DNA of 64,000 nt from Mycolicibacterium cosmeticum (GTDB lineage: Bacteria; Actinomycetota; Actinomycetes; Mycobacteriales; Mycobacteriaceae): positions 1 to 64,000 of the forward strand of contig JACPVS010000027.1 in assembly GCA_016197365.1 (NCBI GenBank), in the 5' to 3' direction. Positions 1 through 8,131 of this stretch are shown in pieces. The notes beneath the pieces are model-generated. The model did no database searches and was not told the DNA's origin. It saw nothing but the letters and a program-made list of their open reading frames with translations. The position numbers were made by a program, and so were the translations under genes. Positions within the stretch are counted from its first letter, which is position 1. The number at the start of each line of letters is the position of its first letter.

Positions 1-26
1 CTGATACCGCTGCTCGGCCACGCTCA

Positions 27-45
27 ACTCCCTCATTCAGGGAGT
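27..45. other. Short GC-rich hairpin at left edge
   Basis: A 7-bp perfect inverted repeat (ACTCCCT / AGGGAGT) with a 5-nt loop lies immediately before the direct-repeat array. There is no T-run, so it is not a convincing intrinsic terminator. It may belong to the same mobile-element end as the repeats. Confidence 0.35.
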
Positions 46-131
46 GTCAAGGATCAACCGAAGTATCTGTCAACCATCAGCCGAAACACTGTCAGGCATC
101 AACCGACGCAGAAATGTCACGCATCAACCGA
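45..131. repeat. Four tandem imperfect direct repeats TGTCAnnnATCAnCCGA
   Basis: Four copies of a 17-bp motif begin at 45, 68, 90 and 115, spaced 22 to 25 bp apart. TGTCA, ATCA and CCGA are invariant, while the bases between copies are not conserved. Arrays like this resemble the multiple transposase-binding repeats at the ends of IS21-family elements, which start with TGT. No istA or istB gene follows inside the window, so this could be a solo end or remnant. The array ends 18 bp before the 3' end of tRNA-Arg. A cluster of regulator-binding sites is the alternative. Confidence 0.55.
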
Positions 132-149
132 GGTAATACAATCGAAAAG

Positions 150-222
150 TGCCCCCGGCATGATTCGAACATGCGACACCGGCTTTAGGAGAGCCGTGCT
201 CTATCCCCTGAGCTACGGGGGC
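150..222 (-). tRNA. tRNA-Arg (anticodon CCT)
   Basis: Read on the minus strand, a complete cloverleaf is visible. The acceptor stem is GCCCCCG/CGGGGGC, the D arm is GCTC...GAGC, and the anticodon stem CGGCT/AGCCG carries loop CTCCTAA. The T arm GCATG/CATGC carries loop TTCGAAT. The anticodon CCT decodes AGG (Arg). CCA is not encoded, and a short T-run follows the 3' end. Confidence 0.95.
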
Positions 223-261
223 CCGGGACGGTGGAAGCTTACCGAAGCCGGGCCAACAGGC

Positions 262-963
262 CTAAGTCAATGGCAGCTGGGCGAAGATCGGCGTGGTCGG
301 CGCCGTCGAGCCCTTGCCCGGTTCGACGGTGAACGCCAGCGCCGTCGCGTCACCCAGATCGGGCAGCACCGCGGTGGTGGAGGGTGCCACCGACGCCGAA
401 TCCATGGTCCCGGCGGACTCCGGGCCGGCCCCGCGCAGCAGCCACATCTGGTAGACGCTGCCTGATTCGGGCGGTGCGACGTTGTTCATCACCAGCACGC
501 CGGCGTTGCGTTCCTTGGAGAACACCACGGTGGCGGTACCGCCGGAGGGGATGGGCCCGGACACGGTGCGCACGTCAGGTGCGGCGAAGATCTGCTGCGC
601 AGTCGTCGGCGTGGGGGCCGGCGGCCTCAGTGCCACGCCGATCCCGACGCCACCGGCGGCCACGACGACGGCGGCCGCGGCGGCCAGCACGGCCGAGCGC
701 CAACGGCGCGGTCGAAGCTCACGTACTTCACCCGGGCTGACCGCGGCCAGGATCCGGTGCCGGAGATACGCCGGCGGCTCGAGTGCGGTCGCGGCCGACG
801 CCCGCGCCATCGATTCGCGTACCGCAATGACCTCGTCGGCGAACTGGCGGGCCACTGCAGGCGGAGCGTCAGCCAGGTGTCGTTCGACCTCGCCGTCATC
901 GACGGCGTGCAGCGCGTACGGCGTCGCCAGCGTCATCACTTCGTGCTCTACGGGCCCGGTCAT
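262..963 (-). CDS. rskA: Anti-sigma-K factor RskA
   Basis: This is a 233-aa membrane anti-sigma factor that sequesters SigK. The N-terminal cytosolic domain contains the ATPYALHAVDDGE-type sigma-binding segment. One transmembrane helix follows at about residues 90-112. The extracytoplasmic RskA domain has RTVSGPIPSGGTATVVFS and YQMWLL motifs closely matching M. tuberculosis RskA (Rv0444c, 232 aa). The ATG at 963 is chosen because it overlaps the sigK stop codon (ATGA), which implies translational coupling. A TTG lies five codons upstream but inside sigK. It is the last gene of the operon before tRNA-Arg. Confidence 0.93.
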   Translation of the reverse strand: MTGPVEHEVMTLATPYALHAVDDGEVERHLADAPPAVARQFADEVIAVRESMARASAATALEPPAYLRHRILAAVSPGEVRELRPRRWRSAVLAAAAAVVVAAGGVGIGVALRPPAPTPTTAQQIFAAPDVRTVSGPIPSGGTATVVFSKERNAGVLVMNNVAPPESGSVYQMWLLRGAGPESAGTMDSASVAPSTTAVLPDLGDATALAFTVEPGKGSTAPTTPIFAQLPLT

Positions 964-1544
964 GCCGCTCCCAGGCAATTACGCAGTGCGCGCAGGCCGT
1001 CTCGCATCCGCGATTTGACCGTGGCCAGGTTGGCCGAAAGTTGTTCTGAGACCTGCCGATACGTGAGTCCGTTGTAGTAGGCCAGGTCGATGCACTCGCG
1101 CTGCACTTCGGTCAGTGAACCGAGGCAGTCGGACACCCGGCGATGTTCATCGAGGGTGATCACCGAATCGGCGACGTGGTCGGTGGGGGTGTCGACGTTG
1201 GCGGCGCCGTAGCGGGACTCGCGCTGGGTGGCCGACTGCTCGGCCCGCACCCGGTCCACCGCGCGGCGGTGCGCCAGCGTCATCAGCCAGGCCATCGGTG
1301 AGCCCGCCGTCGGGTCGTAACCTCCGGCGTTGTGCCACACCTGCAGGTAGATCTCCTGGGTGGTTTCCTCGCTGTACCCGGGATCCCGTAATACCCGGGT
1401 GACCAGGCCGAACACCCTGGATTTGGTGTGATCGTAGAACGCGGCGAACGCCTCGGCGTCGCGACGGGCGACCCCGCGCAGCAGAACGTCGAGGTCGGTG
1501 GTCACGAGCCGTAGCCTAGCGGCAGGCAGGACCATAATTGTCAT
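960..1544 (-). CDS. sigK: ECF sigma factor SigK
   Basis: A 194-aa ECF sigma factor. Region 2 contains YDHTKSRVFGLVTRVLRD and the GYSEETTQEIYLQVW core-binding segment. Region 4 contains LTEVQRECIDLAYYNGLTYRQVSEQL and the DNA-recognition helix NLATVKSRMRDGLRALR. M. tuberculosis SigK (187 aa) drives the mpt70/mpt83 genes and its own locus. The ATG at 1544 is chosen because it overlaps the stop of the upstream methyltransferase as ATGA; a GTG at 1505 would give a start closer to the tuberculosis protein. In M. tuberculosis Rv0446c lies between ufaA1 and sigK; here it is absent. Confidence 0.93.
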   Translation of the reverse strand: MTIMVLPAARLRLVTTDLDVLLRGVARRDAEAFAAFYDHTKSRVFGLVTRVLRDPGYSEETTQEIYLQVWHNAGGYDPTAGSPMAWLMTLAHRRAVDRVRAEQSATQRESRYGAANVDTPTDHVADSVITLDEHRRVSDCLGSLTEVQRECIDLAYYNGLTYRQVSEQLSANLATVKSRMRDGLRALRNCLGAA

Positions 1545-2866
1545 GTGGGCACGAATTCCCCGAACGTTTCGCGGCAGCCCGCAAGCGGGAGGTTCTCCCT
1601 GCCCGCCGGCACAAACGTCCACTGGACGACGTCGAGATACCCGGCCCGGAATCCCGCCTCGGAGTACGCCAGGTACAGCTCCCACATTCGCACGAACACG
1701 TCGTCGAACCCCAAGCCGCGCACGGCCTCCCGGCGGTCCAGGAATCGTTCCCGCCACAGCCGCAGCGTCTCGGCGTAGTGCAGTCCCATCCAGGACACGT
1801 CGACAGTGCGCAAATTGGTGTGCTGCGCGGTGATGTCGGCGATGGCCTGCTCCGAGGGCAGCAGGCCGCCGGGGAAGATGTACTTCTGGATCCAGGTGTA
1901 GGTGTGCCGGCTGGCCAGCATGCGGTCGTGCGGCATGGTGATGGCTTGGATGCTGACGCGGCCCCCCGGTCGCACCAGTCGGTTCAGCGCCTGGAAGTAG
2001 GTGGGCCAGAACTGGTAGCCGACCGCCTCGATCATCTCGACAGAGACCACCGCGTCGTACTGTCCCTGCACGGCGCGGTAGTCCAGCAATTCGATGGTGA
2101 CGCGGTCGGACAGGCCTGCGGCTGCGACCCGGCGCTGGGCGAGGCGCTGCTGCTCGACGGAGAGTGTGACCGAACGGACGTGAGCGCCGCGGCTGGCGGC
2201 CCGGATGCACAGTTCGCCCCAACCGGTCCCGATCTCGAGGACTTCGCTACCGGCCCGAACCGCGGCTGCGTCGAGTAGTTGGTCGATCTTGTTGTGCTGT
2301 GCGGCAGGCAGATCCGCCCATGTGGCGGGCTGTTGGCCGAACAAGGCGCTCGAATAGGTCATGGTGTCGTCGAGGAACTCGGCGAACAAGTCGTTGGACA
2401 GGTCGTAATGCGCGGATACGTTCGCCCGGGCTTGGTTCGGGTGGTTGTGTTGCGAACGCGGTGCGCGGACCACCGCGAGGTGGCGGAACCGTTGCAGGGC
2501 AGGGGGAACCAGCTCGGCGATGGATTTGGCGAAGGCGGTCAGCACCCCGGCGACATCCGCCGATGTCCACTCACCGGCCATATAAGACTCACCGAACCCG
2601 ATCAGACCGTACCGGCCGATCCGGCGGGCGAGGGCGTCCGGACGATGGATGACCATGGTGGGTAGGGTGGGATCGGCGGCGCCGACCACCGCGCCGTCGG
2701 GATAGCTCAGTCGGACCGGCAGGCATGCGGCGGCGCGACGGAACAGCCGATCGGCGATGACCGCCGAGACGGTGTTCAACGGTCCGGTCGGCACCGCGGC
2801 CACATCTGGCCAGCGGTCTGCGTCAATGGTGTGGGAAGCCTCGAAGTTACTGATATCGATGCTCAT
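1541..2866 (-). CDS. ufaA1: Cyclopropane-fatty-acyl-phospholipid synthase family SAM methyltransferase (UfaA1-like)
   Basis: A 441-aa SAM-dependent enzyme with the class I motif VLEIGTGWGELCIRAA and an N-terminal CFA-type domain. The family adds a one-carbon unit from SAM to the double bond of unsaturated acyl chains in phospholipids. The M. tuberculosis homologue Rv0447c (ufaA1) has been linked to tuberculostearic (10-methylstearic) acid synthesis, a role taken here from homology. The ATG at 2866 is chosen because an AAGGAG sits 8 nt upstream. The start overlaps the end of the DUF1365 gene by 20 bp and the stop overlaps sigK, so it is inside the autoregulated sigK operon. Confidence 0.88.
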   Translation of the reverse strand: MSIDISNFEASHTIDADRWPDVAAVPTGPLNTVSAVIADRLFRRAAACLPVRLSYPDGAVVGAADPTLPTMVIHRPDALARRIGRYGLIGFGESYMAGEWTSADVAGVLTAFAKSIAELVPPALQRFRHLAVVRAPRSQHNHPNQARANVSAHYDLSNDLFAEFLDDTMTYSSALFGQQPATWADLPAAQHNKIDQLLDAAAVRAGSEVLEIGTGWGELCIRAASRGAHVRSVTLSVEQQRLAQRRVAAAGLSDRVTIELLDYRAVQGQYDAVVSVEMIEAVGYQFWPTYFQALNRLVRPGGRVSIQAITMPHDRMLASRHTYTWIQKYIFPGGLLPSEQAIADITAQHTNLRTVDVSWMGLHYAETLRLWRERFLDRREAVRGLGFDDVFVRMWELYLAYSEAGFRAGYLDVVQWTFVPAGRENLPLAGCRETFGEFVPT

Positions 2867-3590
2867 TGGCACGCGCTCCTTCACTGTTCACACGAGGCCG
2901 GGGAGTCAGCGGAACCCGGCGCAGCCACAAATAGATGCCGTGCATCCGGATGGCGACCGCCCCGCTCAGCGGTGCCAGTGGGGCGACGAACTGCAGGCGC
3001 AGTACCTCGGCAACCGTGACCCTGCGCAGGTTGCCGTGCACCGTGGCCGCGAAGGTGGGGTGGTCGTCGCGGTGCAGCGAAATCGACACGTTCAGTTGCG
3101 ATTCTGGCAGCGGAGCGCGGACCCGGTAGTGGCCTTCCGTCCCGTTGAAGGGAGACACGTACATCTGCTTGGTCACGGGCGCTGAAGTGTCCGGGGCCAA
3201 CAGGTAGGCGTGCCGCTCACCGTAGGTGTTGTGCACCTCGGCGATGACGCAGCGCAGGGTGCCGCGCTGGTCGTGACACCAGAACAAGCTCAGTGGATTG
3301 AACACGTAACCCAGCACCCTGGCCTGGAACAGGGCGGTGACGGTGCCGCCGTGCAGATCGATGTTCTGAGTGCCCAGGTAGGCGTCGACTCGTTGCCGCA
3401 GTGAATCTTTCGGATCGCCTTCGAGGTGGTCTCGTGCGTCGAACCGGGCGAAAGCCTGCAGCCAGCGCGGCAGCCGGGGCGGTTGGTCGATGTCGATGTA
3501 CCAGCTGTAGCTGCGGTGCTCGAAGTAGTGCCGCACCGGTGCCTGGCGTCCATGGGTGATCCTGGTGCGATACAGCGCGGGTGTCACCAT
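2847..3590 (-). CDS. DUF1365 family protein (Rv0448c-like)
   Basis: A 247-aa protein beginning MVTPALYRTRITHGRQAPVRHYF with the family motif FNPLSLFWCHD near residue 100. DUF1365 proteins occur beside CFA-type methyltransferases and FAD amine-oxidase-like proteins, as here, which suggests a shared lipid-modification pathway. No biochemical activity can be assigned from the sequence. The ATG at 3590 overlaps the stop of the upstream oxidoreductase (ATGGTGA), a coupled arrangement. A GTG one codon downstream is an equally possible start. Confidence 0.85.
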   Translation of the reverse strand: MVTPALYRTRITHGRQAPVRHYFEHRSYSWYIDIDQPPRLPRWLQAFARFDARDHLEGDPKDSLRQRVDAYLGTQNIDLHGGTVTALFQARVLGYVFNPLSLFWCHDQRGTLRCVIAEVHNTYGERHAYLLAPDTSAPVTKQMYVSPFNGTEGHYRVRAPLPESQLNVSISLHRDDHPTFAATVHGNLRRVTVAEVLRLQFVAPLAPLSGAVAIRMHGIYLWLRRVPLTPRPRVNSEGARANEHRYQ

Positions 3591-4882
3591 GCCAGCGCCT
3601 TCTCCGCGGCTCGGGTGGACCAAGTGGCGCCGAGTCGCTGGGCCGCCCGAAATCCGGCCGCCGCGCCGTCCTCGTGAAATCCCCAACCGTGGTAGGCCCC
3701 GGCGAACACCACCCGGTCGTCATCCAGCGCGGGTAGAAGTGCCTGGGCGGCAACAGATTCCGTGGTATAGGCGGGATGGCCGTACATCATCTCGGCCAGC
3801 ACGCACGCCGGGTCGACGCGGTCGCGCCCCCCGAGGGTGACCAGATAACGCTTTTCGCCAGTCAGGCGCATCAGCCGGGTGATGTCATAGGTCACGGTGA
3901 CGGCATCGCTGTCGGGACCGGTCAGGTAATTCCAGGAAGCCCGTGCTCGCGGGTGCATGGGCAGGATCGACGAATCAGTGTGCAGCTGTGCGTAATTGAG
4001 GCTATAGGGGATGGCGCCCAGCACCGATCGTTCGGCGACGGTGGGTTCGGCCAGCATGAGCAGTGCCTGATCGGGATGGGTGGCGATGACCACAGCGTCG
4101 AACTGTCGGGCCGGTCCGTCGGCAGCCGTGATGAGGACGCCGTCGTCCTGTCGCAGCACCGAGAGCACAGGCGCATTGGTCAATGGTTCGTATATGCGGT
4201 CGACGATCGCCGATACGTAGGTGGCCGAGCCGCCGGTGACGGTCCGCCACGTGGGGGACCCGAAAACCGAGAGCATGCCGTGGTGCCGCAGGAAGACGAA
4301 CAGGTAGCGGGCGGGGTAGTGCGGCGCCTCGCCGGGCGGGCAAGACCAGACGGCAGCGACGAGTGGCTTCATGAAGTGCTCGGCGAAATAGCGTGAGAAG
4401 CGGTGCCGCTCGAGGAACGCGCCCACGGTCTCCCCGGTGTCGTCGCCGTCCAGCAGTTCGGTGGCCAGCCGGTGAAACCGCCTGACCTCGGCCAGCATCC
4501 GCAGATAGCGTGGCCGGGTCAGGCTGTTCCATGTGGGAAAGAGTCCGCCGAAACCCCTCGCTCCGGCATACTCCAATCCGCTGGTGTCATCGCGCACCGA
4601 CATCGACATGTCGGTGTCCTGCACCGCGATTCCGAGTTCGCCGAACATTCGGCACAACGTCGGATAGGTGCGGTCGTTATGCACCAGGAACGCGGTGTCG
4701 AGGGCGACGGTGCCTCCCGCACCGTCGTCGACGTACTGCGTGTGGGCGTGGCCGCCGAAGCGGTCATCGGCCTCGAACAGCGTGACGTTGTCACGTGCCG
4801 ACAGCACATAGGCGGCAGTCAGACCGGCGACACCGCTGCCGATCACCGCGATGGACCGGCCGCCCGGATGGATGTGTTGCAC
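3584..4882 (-). CDS. FAD-dependent oxidoreductase (amine-oxidase-like, Rv0449c-like)
   Basis: A 432-aa flavoprotein. Its N-terminal Rossmann motif IAVIGSGVAGLTAAYVLS is followed by the FEADDRFGGHAHT segment typical of amine oxidase/protoporphyrinogen oxidase-like proteins. The C terminus has the FAD-binding FAGAYHGWGFHEDGAAAG motif. It is the first gene of the five-gene operon ending in sigK-rskA. The GTG at 4882 lies 7 nt downstream of the predicted SigK -10 element, so the mRNA should have a very short leader or none. Its position with DUF1365 and ufaA1 suggests a role in fatty-acid modification; the substrate is unknown. Confidence 0.87.
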   Translation of the reverse strand: MQHIHPGGRSIAVIGSGVAGLTAAYVLSARDNVTLFEADDRFGGHAHTQYVDDGAGGTVALDTAFLVHNDRTYPTLCRMFGELGIAVQDTDMSMSVRDDTSGLEYAGARGFGGLFPTWNSLTRPRYLRMLAEVRRFHRLATELLDGDDTGETVGAFLERHRFSRYFAEHFMKPLVAAVWSCPPGEAPHYPARYLFVFLRHHGMLSVFGSPTWRTVTGGSATYVSAIVDRIYEPLTNAPVLSVLRQDDGVLITAADGPARQFDAVVIATHPDQALLMLAEPTVAERSVLGAIPYSLNYAQLHTDSSILPMHPRARASWNYLTGPDSDAVTVTYDITRLMRLTGEKRYLVTLGGRDRVDPACVLAEMMYGHPAYTTESVAAQALLPALDDDRVVFAGAYHGWGFHEDGAAAGFRAAQRLGATWSTRAAEKALAW

Positions 4883-4889
4883 ATCGGTT

Positions 4890-4916
4890 ATTCGGCGCCG
4901 CCCGCTTCGTGGATGG
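4890..4916 (-). promoter_or_regulatory. SigK-type promoter for the Rv0449c-to-rskA operon
   Basis: On the minus strand CCATCC (4916-4911) is followed by a 16-bp spacer and CGAAT (4894-4890). These are the -35 and -10 elements described for SigK-dependent promoters in M. tuberculosis. The element lies just before the GTG at 4882 of the first gene of the operon that encodes SigK itself. This indicates autoregulation. Confidence 0.8.
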
Positions 4917-4924
4917 GGCCGGTA

Positions 4925-5719
4925 TCAGCGCAACGCGGACATCACCTCGCCGAACGCTTCGGCATGCGCGGACTGCACCACGAAATAGGTCACCCCGTGT
5001 TCGGCACGCAGCCGGCGCAGTTTGTCGGCCTGGTCGGCGACGGTCCCGGACAGCACCCCAGGGCTGGCCAGAAGTTCCTCGTCGGTGGCGTCCGGGGCGA
5101 ACCGCCGCGTCATCTTCAGATTCGGAACCCCGGAACCGTCTGTGGGTACCGCGGTGATCGCGACGTTGAGCTCGAGGTCGTCGAAGCGGTCGCCGGCCGC
5201 TGCGCGCAGGAACGCGACGCGGTCGGCCAGAGCACCGGTGACACCGACGGTGGTGGCCCACTTGGCGGCGACGGTGAGCAGCCGGTCGCCGCCGCCGGCG
5301 ATCACGATCGGCGTGGCGGGGACGTGTTCGGCAAGATAGGCGGTGACGTGTTCCAGGTATTCGATGCGTTTACCCGCGCTGGGGAAGGGCAACTCGGCGG
5401 CGTCGAACTCCTCTTTCACATAGCCCGCGCCCAGGCCGACCTCGAACCGGCCACCGGAGATGTCTTGCAGGGTCTGCACATCCCGGGCCAGCAGCGCCGG
5501 CTTGTAGAAGCAGGCGTTGAGTACGAACGTCCCGACGCGTAGCCGCTCGGTGGCCGCGGCGACGGCGGTCAGCGCGGGGAACGGCGCGGCGACGCCCAAG
5601 TGGTCCGGGACCAGGAGCACGTCGTAGCCGAGGTTCTCGGCACGTCGCGCTTCGTCCCGGACGAACGACGCCGAGGTCGCGTCGCGCATGCTGAAGCCGA
5701 AGCGGAAGTCATGTGGCAT
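4925..5719 (-). CDS. LLM class F420-dependent oxidoreductase
   Basis: A 264-aa luciferase-like TIM-barrel protein. It has the N-terminal FGFSMRDATSASFVRDEARRAENLGYDVLLVPDH segment, the family motif DISGGRFEVGLGAGY near residue 95, and the TPIVIAGGGDRLLTVAAKWA cofactor-binding stretch. Mycobacterial members generally use coenzyme F420. The substrate cannot be deduced. It lies on the same strand as and 42 bp upstream of the FAD oxidoreductase. The SigK promoter falls between them, so it is probably a separate transcription unit. Confidence 0.85.
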   Translation of the reverse strand: MPHDFRFGFSMRDATSASFVRDEARRAENLGYDVLLVPDHLGVAAPFPALTAVAAATERLRVGTFVLNACFYKPALLARDVQTLQDISGGRFEVGLGAGYVKEEFDAAELPFPSAGKRIEYLEHVTAYLAEHVPATPIVIAGGGDRLLTVAAKWATTVGVTGALADRVAFLRAAAGDRFDDLELNVAITAVPTDGSGVPNLKMTRRFAPDATDEELLASPGVLSGTVADQADKLRRLRAEHGVTYFVVQSAHAEAFGEVMSALR

Positions 5720-5758
5720 ACCGCGATGCTATGCGCGCCGGCCGGCCGTGCAAGGGCG

Positions 5759-6823
5759 TCAAGCATTTTGGGGCCAGGACCGCGCCGCCTCGGTCAGTCC
5801 GCGCACGAGCGCGGAGGTGGCCGGAACCAGGCCGTCAGCACCGGCCATTCCGCTGCGTGGACTGATGCCGCGCACTCGGGGTGGTAATTCGAGTTGAGCG
5901 CCCCCGTCGCGGGCCCGGTTCACCGGGTTGTCCGGGTGTAGGCCGCGCAGTTCGCGGGGGATGGCGTCGAGGTCGGTCACCACCTGATGGCCGGGTATCG
6001 ACAGATGCCGGGACAGGTGTGCGACCAGAGCTCGGTTGCTGCCGCCGGCGAGTAACTGGTTGCTTCGTCCGATCCGGCCGTAACCGTGCACGGACACCAC
6101 GATGTCGACGTGGTCGAGGAACGCCGCGAGGTGTTCGGACTGCTCGGGCAGGTAGCGCGCGGAGGCCAGATGGTGTGGATACCCGGCGGGATGGCGCACC
6201 ACATAGGACGATGCCCCACTGGCCTGCGCGGCGCGTTCGGCGATGACGTCTGTCATCCGCTCCAGGCCGCCGCCGTGGATGGCCAGGAAGCCGAAACGGG
6301 ACCGCAGGGTGGCGGATTCGGTCACCTCCGGGTCGGCCAGCAGCGCGGTCAGTGACTGCGGCGCAGACGCTTCGGTGCGGCGGTCGCTGGGCCAACCCGA
6401 CGGATCCCAGCGGTGCAGGAAGTCGATCCAGGCTTGCGGCAGCCCATGATGCAGGGCGCCGGAGATGATCCGTTCCAGATAGCCGGGCCGCGGCGGTCCG
6501 GGTTCGACGCGGGGATCGATGTACACCCAGGCGTCGCGAGGGCCGTCCGCGGTGTGCACCACCAGGCGGTCGCGCCGGTACCGCACCGGCACGCCCTCGG
6601 CACTGTCCAGGGTGCTCAGATCCCGGCCGCTGACCCGCCACAGCACGCCGTGCACCAGGGCGCCGTCCAGTGGCTCGACCGTGGCCACCCCGCGTTCGTT
6701 GATCAGCCAGTCGTGATCGGTCAGTGTCGCCGGCTGCGGGTCGGTCGCGTCGGGGCAGCGCCGCGCCATCTGGTCCACGCACAGGTTGGACCCGTACGCA
6801 AAATAGATGTGCGACAAACTCAT
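5759..6823 (-). CDS. Gamma-glutamylcyclotransferase / poly-gamma-glutamate hydrolase fusion
   Basis: A 354-aa two-domain protein. Residues 1-120 match the gamma-glutamylcyclotransferase (AIG2-like) fold: IYFAYGSNLCVDQMARRCP at the start, VHGVLWRVSG, and a D-S-A-E-G stretch. The second half (about 165-330) has the zinc hydrolase motifs AIHGGGLERMTDVIAE, VSVHGYGR and a final PRVRG segment, as in phage-type poly-gamma-glutamate hydrolases. Both domains act on gamma-glutamyl bonds, so a coherent function in breaking down gamma-glutamyl peptides or polymers is plausible. The ATG directly follows the TGA of mntH with no gap, indicating co-translation. No signal peptide is seen, so it is probably cytosolic. 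Confidence 0.78.
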   Translation of the reverse strand: MSLSHIYFAYGSNLCVDQMARRCPDATDPQPATLTDHDWLINERGVATVEPLDGALVHGVLWRVSGRDLSTLDSAEGVPVRYRRDRLVVHTADGPRDAWVYIDPRVEPGPPRPGYLERIISGALHHGLPQAWIDFLHRWDPSGWPSDRRTEASAPQSLTALLADPEVTESATLRSRFGFLAIHGGGLERMTDVIAERAAQASGASSYVVRHPAGYPHHLASARYLPEQSEHLAAFLDHVDIVVSVHGYGRIGRSNQLLAGGSNRALVAHLSRHLSIPGHQVVTDLDAIPRELRGLHPDNPVNRARDGGAQLELPPRVRGISPRSGMAGADGLVPATSALVRGLTEAARSWPQNA

Positions 6824-8050
6824 TCAGCCCCGGACCGTCAGATAGATCAGCACGATGTTGAGCACGATGATGATGCCGGCCACCAGCCAGCCCAGCGCGG
6901 TGGTGACGCGGTGGTTCACGTCGTCGCCCATCAAGGTCCGGTTACTGGTCAGCCGGACCAGCGGGATGAGGGCGAACGGGATGCCGAACGAGAGCACCAC
7001 CTGGGAGATCACCAGTGCGCGGCTCGGGTCGACGCCGATACCCAGAATGAGCAGCGCCGGGATCAGGGTGACCACGCGGCGCAGCAGCAGCGGATAGTTG
7101 CGGCGCAGCAGTCCGGACATGATCATCGCCCCGGCGTAGGCGCCGACCGATGTCGAGGCCAGGCCGGAGGCCAGCAGCCCGATCGCGAAGAACAGGGCGA
7201 CCACCGGGCCCAGGGTCTCGGCCACCGCGGCGTGCGCGCCTTCGATCGAGTCGGTGTTGTCCATGCCCTGCAGGTTGGTGGCCGCGACCAGCAGCATCGC
7301 GAGGTTCACGGCGCCGGCGACCAGCATCGCGATCCCGACGTCGATGCGGGTGATCCGCAGCATCCGCCGCCGCGGCGCCCCGGCCTCAGGCCGGCCGTGC
7401 CGATCGCGGGCCAGCCCCGAATGCAGGTACACCGCGTGCGGCATGACGGTGGCGCCGAGCATTGCGGCCGCCAGCAGGACGCTCTCCGGCCCGGCGAACT
7501 GGGGGAGGAGGCCCCCGACGACGGCGCTCGGGGCGGGGGGCTCGACGAACAGGCTGGTGAGGAAGCCGATGGCGATGATCAGCAGCAGTCCGGTGATCAC
7601 CCGCTCGAACACCTGCTGACCGCGCCGGTTCTGCAGGGCCAGCAGCAGCATCGACACCACGCCCGTGATGATCCCACCGACCAGCAGCGGCAGATCGAAC
7701 AGTAGATGCAGGGCGATGGCGCCGCCGACGACCTCGGCGAGGTCGGTGGCCATGGCCACCGCCTCTGCCTGCAGCCAATAGGCGATCCGAGTGGGGGTGC
7801 GGGTGTGGTCGCCCACCGATTCCGGCAGCGAGCGCCCGGTGACCAGCCCGAGCTTGGCCGACAGATACTGCACCAGCCCGGCCATGATGTTGGCCACCAG
7901 AATGACCCAGACCAGCAGGAAGCCGAACTGGGCACCGGCGCTGACGTTGGCAGCGACGTTCCCGGGGTCGACGTAGGCGATGGCGGCGACGAAAGCGGGT
8001 CCGAGCAGGTACCAACCCGGCCGCACCCGTGTCTGCGTGTCCTGCGCCAA
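6824..8050 (-). CDS. mntH: Nramp-family divalent metal (manganese) transporter MntH
   Basis: A 408-aa multi-pass membrane protein. It has the conserved DPGN motif of TM1 (AAIAYVDPGNVAANVSAG) and the MPHAVYLHSGL motif of TM6, both of which bind metal in Nramp transporters. These proteins import Mn2+ (and other divalent cations) with protons. The TTG at 8050 is chosen for the GAGAGGG about 8 nt upstream and the MAQDTQTRVRPGW start; an overlapping GTG in another frame was dismissed. The stop codon abuts the ATG of the cyclotransferase fusion, making a two-gene operon. Confidence 0.92.
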   Translation of the reverse strand: MAQDTQTRVRPGWYLLGPAFVAAIAYVDPGNVAANVSAGAQFGFLLVWVILVANIMAGLVQYLSAKLGLVTGRSLPESVGDHTRTPTRIAYWLQAEAVAMATDLAEVVGGAIALHLLFDLPLLVGGIITGVVSMLLLALQNRRGQQVFERVITGLLLIIAIGFLTSLFVEPPAPSAVVGGLLPQFAGPESVLLAAAMLGATVMPHAVYLHSGLARDRHGRPEAGAPRRRMLRITRIDVGIAMLVAGAVNLAMLLVAATNLQGMDNTDSIEGAHAAVAETLGPVVALFFAIGLLASGLASTSVGAYAGAMIMSGLLRRNYPLLLRRVVTLIPALLILGIGVDPSRALVISQVVLSFGIPFALIPLVRLTSNRTLMGDDVNHRVTTALGWLVAGIIIVLNIVLIYLTVRG

Positions 8051-8061
8051 CTCACCCTCTC

Positions 8062-8105
8062 TTCTATCCGGCGGTTCGAATAGAAAAGTTAGGGTAGACG
8101 AAACC
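8062..8105 (-). promoter_or_regulatory. Possible mntH promoter/operator region
   Basis: The short region before mntH is locally AT-richer than its surroundings. It holds a CCCTAAC half-site (8087-8093) resembling half of a DtxR/IdeR-type operator, embedded between TTCG and CGAA. A metal-responsive regulator of that family would suit mntH, but the site is not a full palindrome. The call is speculative. Confidence 0.25.
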
Positions 8106-8131
8106 TCCGCGTGGTCACCAGTCGGGCCATG

